A DNA stretch of 34,408 nucleotides from Verrucomicrobiia bacterium (GTDB lineage Bacteria > Verrucomicrobiota > Verrucomicrobiia > Limisphaerales > DASXHY01): positions 1 to 34,408 of the forward strand of contig DASPIL010000055.1 of the NCBI GenBank assembly GCA_035629175.1. The letters run 5' to 3'. Below are positions 23,938-32,000 of this stretch, one piece after another. The position numbers were made by a program, and so were the translations under genes. Under the pieces are notes generated by a model. The model ran no database searches. It was not told the DNA's origin and was given only the letters and a program-made list of their open reading frames with translations. The stretch's first letter is position 1; each line of letters begins with the position of its first letter.

Positions 23938-24767
23938 AACTGAAAGCGATTGCCACAGCCGTTCTCCTCGCCTGCTTCATCTTGAATGTCTCAGGGCAGA
24001 CAGCAGACGACCACGTCGCCTGGGGCCGGGCCCATCTGGCGGATGGGCAATTGCCCGCGGCGAATGCATCGTTTGCGGCCGCGGTGTCGATCGAGCCCGG
24101 GCACCCGGTCGCCAATACACTTTTCGGCATCACTCGCCTCCTGGTGCTCCCCAATCGGAACTCAGTGAAAACCCTGCTCGATCGCTCAGGTGTCGAAGCT
24201 GAAGGACGCGATGTGCTGAACTGGACCGCAGAAATTCTGCGCTCCAGAGACGGCCTGCCACTCATCGCATCGGGCATGAACAGCGTCGAGTTTGTTGCAG
24301 TTCTCCAAGGGGTTGTCCTTTCCGAAATCAGGGCAGCACAAGCGAACATGGCGAACGTCGTTGATCCCAACTTTCTTTTAGCGCTTACAGCGGCGGAGAC
24401 GCGCACCGTGAAGGTGACCCTGGATTACGGCGATATTCAGCTGATTCAAGCCGGGCTTCACGGGCTGGAATATGTGATTCGTTCGATGTCGCCGTGGAAT
24501 CTCGAAGCAAACCTTTCGACGCTGAAGGCATGGCACGCATCGGGTGGCCTCAACGTGGAGCGCGTGCTGCGCGAGAATCCGCAACTGCTGACCTTTGCGA
24601 CCACCAACGACTGGGTGCATGCGCGGGTGGCTTTGCTGGGCGCAATCGAACGTTACCAAGCCGCTTCCAGCTTTATCCGCAATCGGTCGCCACTCGCGGT
24701 TCGATTGTTCAACCTCGCGGACCGGGCGGTGCAGGATGAAGCTCGGGTTTCGCCAGGGGCTGAATGA
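23934..24767 (+). CDS. N-terminal half of a split secreted repeat protein
   Basis: A 277-residue open frame with a signal peptide MKLKAIATAVLLACFILNVSG, then a TPR-like hairpin (HLADGQLPAANASFAAAVSI, about 36-56) and a mainly helical region including VTLDYGDIQLIQAGLHGLEY and RVLRENPQLLTF. The last residues (QDEARVSPGAE) lose the pattern and a stop follows at 24765-24767. Skipping one G at 24745-24747 would instead give DEARFRQGLNELAASL and join the next frame to make a protein of about 1000 residues. I read the two as one gene broken by a single-base shift. Either a sequencing error, a true mutation or recoding could explain it. The start overlaps the preceding gene by ATGA. Confidence 0.7.
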   Translation: MKLKAIATAVLLACFILNVSGQTADDHVAWGRAHLADGQLPAANASFAAAVSIEPGHPVANTLFGITRLLVLPNRNSVKTLLDRSGVEAEGRDVLNWTAEILRSRDGLPLIASGMNSVEFVAVLQGVVLSEIRAAQANMANVVDPNFLLALTAAETRTVKVTLDYGDIQLIQAGLHGLEYVIRSMSPWNLEANLSTLKAWHASGGLNVERVLRENPQLLTFATTNDWVHARVALLGAIERYQAASSFIRNRSPLAVRLFNLADRAVQDEARVSPGAE

Positions 24768-26937
24768 ACTGGCCGCGTCCCTGACGAACGCCGTGATCTT
24801 GTCTGCTTCCAGCAATGTCGTAATCCACCTCCAACGACAAGAGACCCTGCCTGCACCGCGCGACTTGCTGCCCGTTTTTGCAGGCAACACGTTCGCCGCA
24901 GGCACATGGCCCGATCCCACGTTCGGCGGCGTCGTCGATGGGTTGAGCCCTGCTGGGATCGACAACGCCGTTGCGCAGTGGATTCCCGCACTACCCTCAA
25001 TGGGTGCGGGTGTGCCGACGGCGACCGGCCTGAAGTTCTCGGTGAACGTGGTTGAAGGGCGCGGTTACGTGGTCGAGACCTCCACAAACCTGGTGCATTG
25101 GAGCCCCCATTCTGCCTTTGTGTCCACCGCGCGGGAATGGACGCTGCCGGACAACATGGTTGCTGCAACCCGCCAGCGGTTCTATCGGATCCTCGACCGC
25201 ACCGGAAACCTGCCTCCGCCACCCAACGATCTCTTCGCGAACAGCGAGTTGTTAAGCGGCAAGAACGCCGTTGTATCCGGATATGCCGACGGGGCAGATA
25301 CCGAGATTGGCGAAGCCGGGTGGGGACGTTCCATCTGGTGGAGTTGGACTGCCCCCGAGTCGGGCTGGTACATCGTGCGCACAAAGAGCGGCCAGGCGAG
25401 GGTGTACAGAGGTCAAGCCGTGGCCGCCCTCAGTTTGGTGGCTTCTGGAAATCAACCATTTTACGCGCAGGCGGGATTGACTTACCACATCCGCGCTGAG
25501 AGCTGGGGGGAGACGGCGCCAGTTCAGTTTGTGCTGTCGACGGTGCCCGTCGTGTCCGTTGTGAGCCCGCAACCGTCGGGCGTGATTCCCTTCGGGAACG
25601 CCACAGTGTTTTCGATTCTCGCTCACGATGACGACACAATTAAGAGCATTGAACTGGTGATGAATGGAACGACTACGATCACGGCGTCCCAGCATCTTCT
25701 GCTGACAAACTCTCTTCCGCCTGGTGAATACGATTGTTATGTCCGTGCGGAAGACAGCTTCGGCGTCGCCTCTACAACGAACTTTGCGTTTCGCGTCGCC
25801 CCTGAAAACGACGCATTCGCCGATCGCATCCGAATTCCTGGCAACACGGCGCTCGCAAGCGGAAGCCAGCTCGGTGCTGGAAAAGAACCTGGAGAACCCG
25901 TGCACGGTTCTCAGGAACTCGGGCAATCCGTTTGGTGGTCCTGGGTTGCTCCAACAAACGGATTCGTCGCGGCATCATTATACAGGATCGCGGTATCGTA
26001 TGAATATTATCCTTGGGACGAGCTGGACGTGGCAATCTTCACAGCAGGGCGGCCGGTTCTTGGCGTATATAGCGGTGACACGCGCACCCTTGTGGGGACC
26101 AACACCAGCCCGCTGTGGGGCGCCGCCGCCGCGGTTGGATTTGCTGCAGTGGCCGGCACTGAATACCACTTCGCAGTGGACGATGTTTCAGCAACGTGGG
26201 GACTTGTGCGGCTCTTGATCCACGGCCTGAGACCCTCCAACGACGACTTCTCACAAGGCATCGCATTGACCGGTTTCCCCATGACAACGAACGCTGCGAA
26301 TGTCGGGGCCACCAATGAAAACGGCGAGCCCTTCCACGCGGGAGAAGCGCCGGTGCGGTCGTTGTGGTGGCGCTGGGTTGCGCCGTCAAACGGGCCAGTA
26401 GTGATCACCGCGCAAAGCCATGATGTCGCCGCGCCGGTCGGGAATCCAAGACTCGCCGTTTATACCGGGTCGAGCCTTTCCAACCTGACACCTGTCGTGA
26501 GTGCTGCCGCTTCGCTAGAAGGCGGTGCGGCACAGGTTACTTTCAACGCAGTCACGGGCGTCGGCTATCACATTGCCGTTGACGACACCGATTTTGAAGG
26601 GGATGTGCGTCTGACACTCGGTCCGGCACCTGCGACCACATTGTCGAGCGGCCAACGCCTGGATCATCTTTATGCTCCGCAAGGGACATTGACCTATTAC
26701 AAATTCACGGTTGCTCCGGGCAGGGAATGGTTTCGGGTGACCACGTTTGGTGGCTATGGGGATTGTGATGTCTATGTGCGACATGCAGCACAGCCGACCT
26801 TCGCCGAGTGGGATCACCGACCGCTTTTGGACGGCAACGATGAAGAGGTGACAGTGGCGAATCCAGCCGCGGGCGAATGGCATGTGATGGTGCATGCATA
26901 CGGACCCTATTTGGGCGTATCTCTCCTGCTTCAGTGA
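24736..26937 (+). CDS. C-terminal part of a split secreted PND-WTAP repeat protein
   Basis: Counted from ATG 24736, the frame has 733 residues, but it has no signal peptide and overlaps the previous frame by 32 bases. It most likely continues that protein after a frame break. Contents: a beta module ending QRFYRIL (about 99-150); a PND...WWSWTAPESG repeat from about 161; an Ig-like domain from about 271 (HDDDTIKSIELVMNG); repeats 2 and 3 from about 357 and 501, with SVWWSWVAPTNG and SLWWRWVAPSNG; and a pre-peptidase C-terminal-like domain from about 631 (LYAPQGTLTYYKFTV, DCDVYVRHA, GEWHVMVHAY). PPC domains are secreted-protein appendages. No catalytic domain is visible, so a binding or structural surface role is likely. 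If translated alone it would remain in the cytoplasm. Confidence 0.65.
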   Translation: MKLGFRQGLNELAASLTNAVILSASSNVVIHLQRQETLPAPRDLLPVFAGNTFAAGTWPDPTFGGVVDGLSPAGIDNAVAQWIPALPSMGAGVPTATGLKFSVNVVEGRGYVVETSTNLVHWSPHSAFVSTAREWTLPDNMVAATRQRFYRILDRTGNLPPPPNDLFANSELLSGKNAVVSGYADGADTEIGEAGWGRSIWWSWTAPESGWYIVRTKSGQARVYRGQAVAALSLVASGNQPFYAQAGLTYHIRAESWGETAPVQFVLSTVPVVSVVSPQPSGVIPFGNATVFSILAHDDDTIKSIELVMNGTTTITASQHLLLTNSLPPGEYDCYVRAEDSFGVASTTNFAFRVAPENDAFADRIRIPGNTALASGSQLGAGKEPGEPVHGSQELGQSVWWSWVAPTNGFVAASLYRIAVSYEYYPWDELDVAIFTAGRPVLGVYSGDTRTLVGTNTSPLWGAAAAVGFAAVAGTEYHFAVDDVSATWGLVRLLIHGLRPSNDDFSQGIALTGFPMTTNAANVGATNENGEPFHAGEAPVRSLWWRWVAPSNGPVVITAQSHDVAAPVGNPRLAVYTGSSLSNLTPVVSAAASLEGGAAQVTFNAVTGVGYHIAVDDTDFEGDVRLTLGPAPATTLSSGQRLDHLYAPQGTLTYYKFTVAPGREWFRVTTFGGYGDCDVYVRHAAQPTFAEWDHRPLLDGNDEEVTVANPAAGEWHVMVHAYGPYLGVSLLLQ
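24745..24750 (+). other. Apparent frame break (GGGTTT)
   Basis: At GGGTTT, removing one G restores a continuous frame: GAT GAA GCT CGG TTT CGC CAG, giving DEARFRQG. The shift needed is +1. The site is two short homopolymers, a common place for indel errors. It is not an X-XXY-YYZ heptamer in the reading frame and has no stop codon at the slip position like prfB, so programmed recoding is not favoured. Confidence 0.65.
25213..26625 (+). repeat. Three protein-level PND...WWxWxAP repeats
   Basis: Three copies of about 110-140 residues begin at about 25216, 25804 and 26237. Each has an (N)D(D/L/A)F opening, a GxxxG(E) stretch, (S)(I/V/L)WW(S/R)W(T/V)AP and a (Y)H(I/F)A closing strand. They are diverged at the nucleotide level, so they are protein repeats rather than recent DNA duplications. 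The same unit occurs eight times in the gene at 29025. Confidence 0.7.
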
Positions 26938-26971
26938 TTCAAGACGCGGAAAGCACCCTACAACGTTTTTA

Positions 26972-27000
26972 TTGAACTTTGTAGCGGCGCCTCATAGTGA
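26972..27000 (+). promoter_or_regulatory. Possible galE promoter, TTGAAC-17-TAGTGA
   Basis: TTGAAC at 26972-26977 and TAGTGA at 26995-27000 are spaced by 17 bp. The -10 ends 6 bases before the galE ATG, which would make the transcript leaderless. A 6-bp inverted repeat CTACAA/TTGTAG overlaps the -35 region. Weak, assigned by eye. Confidence 0.3.
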
Positions 27001-27006
27001 TACCGG

Positions 27007-27978
27007 ATGCATGTTTTCGTCACTGGCGGTGCGGGTTACATCGGATCCATTTGCGCTGAAGAACTGCTCAACGCTGGCCACAACGTTACGGTTTATGACA
27101 ATCTTACCGAGGGCCATCGATCCGCTGTCGACACCCGGGCGAACTTTATTCACGCCCGCCCGGAAGAGGAGGGAAACATCCTCGAAGCCGTGCGCTCCAC
27201 CCGCCCCGATGCGGTCATGCACTTCGCCGCAAACGCGCTTGTCGGCGAGTCGATGACCAACCCGAAAAAGTATTTCCACAACAATCTGGTCAACGCCCTC
27301 AAGCTTGCGGATGCCGCTGTTGAATGCGGTGTGAAGAAGTTCGTTTTCAGTTCCACCTGTGCCACATACGGACCGCCCGACCGCGTGCCAATGACGGAAG
27401 ATCTTCCCCAGCGGCCGATCAACCCCTACGGCGAATCCAAGCTCATGTTTGAGAAGGTGCTGATCTGGTACCGCGAAATCTACCAGCTCGATTTCATCGC
27501 CTTCCGCTATTTCAACGCGGCTGGAGCGAGCGAAAAATTCGGCGAACATCATCGGATCGAAACGCACCTGATCCCGAATGTCCTCATGGTTGCCCTCGGC
27601 CAGAAAACACATTGTGAAATCTTTGGCACGGATTACCCCACCCCGGACGGCACGTGCATCCGCGATTACATTCACATCAAGGATCTCGCCCAGGCGCATA
27701 TTCTTGGGTTGCAGCCGGGCAAGAGCGGCTTCTACAACCTCGGCAACGGCGATGGCTACTCAGTGAAGGAGGTCATCGAGATGTGCGAGAAGGTCACGGG
27801 CAAGAAAATTCCTGTCATTGAAAAACCGCGCCGCGCTGGCGATCCTCCCAAGCTCATCGCTTCCGCAGCCAAGGCGATCAACGAACTCGGGTGGAAACCT
27901 CAGTTCCCGAAACTCCAGGACATCGTCGCGACTGCGTGGGCATGGCACCGCAAACATCCGAACGGTTATCGCGACTGA
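27007..27978 (+). CDS. galE: UDP-glucose 4-epimerase
   Basis: A 323-residue NAD-dependent extended short-chain dehydrogenase that interconverts UDP-glucose and UDP-galactose, feeding exopolysaccharide and LPS synthesis or galactose use. Evidence: the Rossmann opening VFVTGGAGYIGS (residues 3-14), FAANALVGESM, the active-site SSTCATYG, the YGESK motif with Tyr141 and Lys145, FRYFNAAGA, and the C-terminal IRDYIHIKDLAQAH and FYNLGNGDGYSV segments that are diagnostic of GalE. Length is slightly short but within the family range. Epimerase on N-acetylated sugars (GalE/WbpP type) is an alternative. It stands alone and converges on the Sco1 fusion with 6 bp between stops. Confidence 0.93.
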   Translation: MHVFVTGGAGYIGSICAEELLNAGHNVTVYDNLTEGHRSAVDTRANFIHARPEEEGNILEAVRSTRPDAVMHFAANALVGESMTNPKKYFHNNLVNALKLADAAVECGVKKFVFSSTCATYGPPDRVPMTEDLPQRPINPYGESKLMFEKVLIWYREIYQLDFIAFRYFNAAGASEKFGEHHRIETHLIPNVLMVALGQKTHCEIFGTDYPTPDGTCIRDYIHIKDLAQAHILGLQPGKSGFYNLGNGDGYSVKEVIEMCEKVTGKKIPVIEKPRRAGDPPKLIASAAKAINELGWKPQFPKLQDIVATAWAWHRKHPNGYRD

Positions 27979-27984
27979 TGGCTT

Positions 27985-28884
27985 CTACCGTGCCTGCCTA
28001 GGCGCCTGGTGCGCACGCAGCGCAGCGGTCATCTCGGCGGCGAGCACTTCCGGGTTCCACTCGTTGCCGATGAAAATCTTCTTCACGCGCCCGTCTGCAT
28101 CGATCACCACCGTCCGAAGGTTGTGGTCGAAACCGCCGCGTTCGTCGCGCGAGAATTTGAGCCCCAGTTGATCGCAGATGGCGGTCACGTCAATCAGAGC
28201 GCCAGTCGCAAACGTCCACTGTGCCGGCTTCGCCTCGTAGTATTCCGCGAAACGGCTGAGGACTTGCGGAGTGTCAAACTCTGGATCGAAAGACAGCGAA
28301 AGCAGGTGCCAGTTTGTGGGTGCGAATTCGGATGCGAGCAATTTCGCCTGGGTCTCCCCAAAGTAACGCGCGGTCTGCGGGCAGAACGTCGGAAACGGAC
28401 AGCGGGTGAAGAGGAAGTTGATCGCCCACACTTTGCCTTTGAAATCATCCGTGCTGAAAACCTTTCCAGCTTGGTTCGTAAAACTGTAAGGCGGAAGCCG
28501 ATCCCCGACCTCCAGCGGCTCGACGTCTCGGACGAGCCGGAACGGCCCCGTCGTCGGCGGATCGTTTCGTTTCGGCCCAGTCACCTTCACTTGATCAATC
28601 CAGCCATAATTCTCCGTCACGATCATGCGGAAGCTCACGGGATGCCCTGCCTCGACTCCTGCGAGTTCGTTCGTGTCCTTCACGTCGAACGACATTGTCA
28701 TCGGAGGCATGTAACCGGGGATTTCGTCGTGCTTGATCCGTATGGACTTTTCTTCCGGGGTCACTTCAACAACGAGACCGGTGACGTTGAAGACCTGCTG
28801 GTTCGTGGCGCTGCCCACGTTGCGCTGAGCTGCGAAGCCCTGCCCTGCGATGGCAAAAAGGATCAGAAATACAAACTGGCGCAT
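27985..28884 (-). CDS. CusF-like domain fused to Sco1/SenC-type protein
   Basis: A 299-residue exported copper protein. ATG 28884-28882 opens a signal peptide MRQFVFLILFAIAGQGFAA. The upstream in-frame ATG at 28956 adds no signal. Residues about 31-105 form a CusF-like copper-binding domain: HDEIPGYMPPMTMSF, with His52, Met59, Met62 and Met64. Residues about 125-290 form a thioredoxin-like Sco1/SenC domain: VWAINFLFTRCPFPTFCP, with Cys162 and Cys168, and a conserved histidine His254 in GGFDHNLRTVVID. Sco proteins deliver copper to the CuA site of cytochrome oxidase and may act as thiol reductases. The cysteine pair is spaced CX5C rather than the textbook CX3C. The fusion gives its own copper-loading module. 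No oxidase genes are adjacent. Confidence 0.9.
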   Translation of the reverse strand: MRQFVFLILFAIAGQGFAAQRNVGSATNQQVFNVTGLVVEVTPEEKSIRIKHDEIPGYMPPMTMSFDVKDTNELAGVEAGHPVSFRMIVTENYGWIDQVKVTGPKRNDPPTTGPFRLVRDVEPLEVGDRLPPYSFTNQAGKVFSTDDFKGKVWAINFLFTRCPFPTFCPQTARYFGETQAKLLASEFAPTNWHLLSLSFDPEFDTPQVLSRFAEYYEAKPAQWTFATGALIDVTAICDQLGLKFSRDERGGFDHNLRTVVIDADGRVKKIFIGNEWNPEVLAAEMTAALRAHQAPRQAR

Positions 28885-29024
28885 AGCCCTAACCTGCCGC
28901 ATTCGGAACAGCTTTGGCAAGGGCACTTGCGGCGCGTTCGCTCCAGGCGCCTTCACTGCGTGGTCGCGATTGAAACCCTGCCGCGTAATTTGATTGTGGC
29001 CCCTGGCATTGGAGAGTGAGAAGT

Positions 29025-32000
29025 ATGGCCGTCATGCAAGGATGGACCCTGTCTCTATGGCGCGAACGATGGCTTCGCGCGCCAAGACCCCGGTTGCTCA
29101 ACGTTTTATTCATCCGCTGCCTGATCCTGATGTGGGGGTTCTCCCCGGCGCGCGCTGACGAACCAGCCTCGCTGATTGATACGATGGTCCTGTACACGCC
29201 GTCTGCGAGGACGGGCGCTGGCGGAACCGCTGCGATCCGCCTTCAAATTGCACAGGCGGTGCGCGAGGCGAACGAGGTCTTCCAAAACAGCGGAGTTCAT
29301 GCCCGCATCCGGCTGGTTCACGCCGGCATGACTTTCTACACGGAATCAGGCAGTGTCTCCACTGACATCATCCGCCTGCGGAACTCGTCGGATCGTCACA
29401 TGGAGCATATGCACCGTTTGCGGAATCTATTCGCGGCCGACCTGGTGTGCCTGGTGACCGAGACGGGAGACGACTGGCTTTTCTACGGGATTCAAGGACC
29501 CGCGGCAAAGGACGCCTTCAGCATCGTGCGAAGGCCGCACCTGACGGGTAACTATTTTTTCCCTGTGGCATTGAGCTTCAACTTTGGATGCCAGACCGAG
29601 CGGGCGTATGCCGACAGCGAAGCTGCTTTTCCCTTTGCATACGGGCATACCTTTCTCACAGACCGCGGGTGGTTCAGCACCGTTGAAGCCTTTGCGGCAG
29701 AGCGGTTGCCGATCTTTTCGAACCCAAATATCTACATCTACAACGGCCGCGCGGGAATTCCTTTGCACCTGCCGGGGCCTGCGGACAACACCTCCGCACT
29801 GAACCAAACAGCGCCGCAGGTCGCCGCATTCCGTGGCCGAAGCATTCGGTCAATCCCACCGCATGTCAGCATCGTAACCCCGTCGGAACCAACGACGGCG
29901 AAACGAGGTGAAGGTCTAAAGTTCGAGGCGGTTGCCTCAGATCCCGATGGCAAGATCCAGCAACTGGATCTGTTCGCAGGTGACCAATGGATAGCGTCTG
30001 CAAAAGGTCCGCGCTTAACCACTTGGTGGAAGAAACCGCGCGTCGGGACCCATCGAGTCGTCGCGGTCGCGACGGACAACACCGGTGTTAGCACCGTCTC
30101 GGCTGCTGTGGGTGTCGAGATTCGGGCGGCGGCTGCGAACGACAAGTTCGCCAATCGACAGCGAATCGTCGGAACGAATGCAACGGTGCAGGCTTCAAAT
30201 TGGGGCGCAACCAGCGAGCACGATGAGCCAAATCACGCGGAGGGACGCGCGAGGCATTCGCTTTGGTGGACATGGACAGCACCTGCCGATGGCCTTTTAT
30301 GGGTGGACACGTCTGGAAGCAGTAACACGACGGTGGCAGCCATTTACAGAGGGAACCAGCTGTCAAATCTGCGCCCTGTTCCGCGGGACGATCTGGGCGG
30401 TGGCTTCCGCTGCAGGGTGTCCGCTGGAACGGTCTACCAGATTGCCATCGACAGCCTGTACCACTTTGCGGGCAATGTGTCGCTTCACCTCGTTTTCGGG
30501 CAGCGCGTTGCCAATGATGATTTTGAAAACCGCCAACTCCTGGCGGGCGCGCACGTTCAGACGGAAGGTTCGCTTGAATTTGGAACAGTCCAGGCCGGCG
30601 AGCCTGCTCCTTACGGTGTTGCCAAACACTCCCTCTGGTATTCCTGGACTGCCTCAGAAGCAGGTGTGCTGGATCTTAAACTCACGGGCGGGGACACCTG
30701 GTATCAACACGTCGCGGCTCTGCAGGGAGACTCCCTGACGAATCTCACGGTGCTGCCGGCAATCCTGTCTTCCGATGAATTTGGCTTTCGCGTTGAGCCT
30801 GGAGATTCCCTCCAGATCGTGGTGAATGGCCAGAACACCCCAGGAATCGATTGCGATGGCTGCAGGTTCAACCTGAAGCTGGATTTCTCGCCAAAGCCGG
30901 TGAACGACGATTTCGCAGACAGCCTGGAACTGGCCGGGGCACGCCAGATTGTGACGAACTCGATGCGCGCAGCCACATCTGAGGCGGGTGAAGGTACGGT
31001 GACCGATTCGTTATTTGGAAATTCAGTTTGGTGGCACTGGGTTGCTCCGGCGTCAGGACGGATCATCATCTCATCAACTCATTCGGTTTTCGAAACCTTC
31101 TTCCATGTTCGCACGGGCGATTCGATGCTCAACAGCACCCTCGTTGCCTACGGTTTGCCCCTAGCCATGGATGTCGTCGGTGGAACGCGTTACTCCATTG
31201 CCGCTCGCGGCAAGGCGGAGCAAGTGGTGATGAAGCTCCTCTTCTCGGGGCTCTTGTTGGCGAGCCCGGTAAACGGATCCAATTTTCCCGCGGGAAGTGA
31301 CATTCCCATTCATGTGGCGGCGACGGAATTTGATGCACCGTTGACGCGAGTCGAATTCTTCGAAGGCGAGACGCTCCTGGGAATCGCCACTGATGTCCCT
31401 TTTTCAATGGTGTGGAGCAACGCCCCCGCAGGCGACCATCATCTCAAGGCCATTGCTTATGACATCAACGGCGAAACTCACACCTTGCCGGCCATTGAGT
31501 TCGCCGTGAATCCAACCAACGATAATGTCGCGAACGCCGCGTTGCTGGCGGGAACAGGGGTTTACGTTGAGGGCACCACAAGAGGAGCAACGCATGAAGC
31601 CGGTGAACGCGCCCACAGTGGGCCGAGCCTTAGTGGATCGGTCTGGTACTCGTGGACCGCGCCCAACAGCGGATCAATGACGGTCGCCCTGGACAGCGAA
31701 TACCCGGGCTCGCCGGGCTTTGCCGTCTATGCGGACTCCCCCTCGCTGAACCCCGTTGTCTCCAGCCACCTTTGGCATGGTGCTTCGTTCATGGCATTGC
31801 AGGGGCGGAAGTATCTCATCGCGGTGGACCTGGTCGGATACCGGAGCGATTTTCGTCTTCACATTTCGGAACCGCCGCCCAACGACAAATTCTCCGATGC
31901 CATGCTGATCGCCTCAACAGGCGTGCTGATCACTGGCAGGAACACTGGCGCAACGTTGGAATCGAAAGAAAACAGTCATTCTCAATCAGGCGGACAATCT

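Noticed and set aside
24745-24751. Programmed -1 slippery heptamer GGGTTTC
   Set aside because: In the actual reading frame the codons are CGG GTT TCG, not X-XXY-YYZ, and the shift needed is +1. An indel is the simpler explanation.
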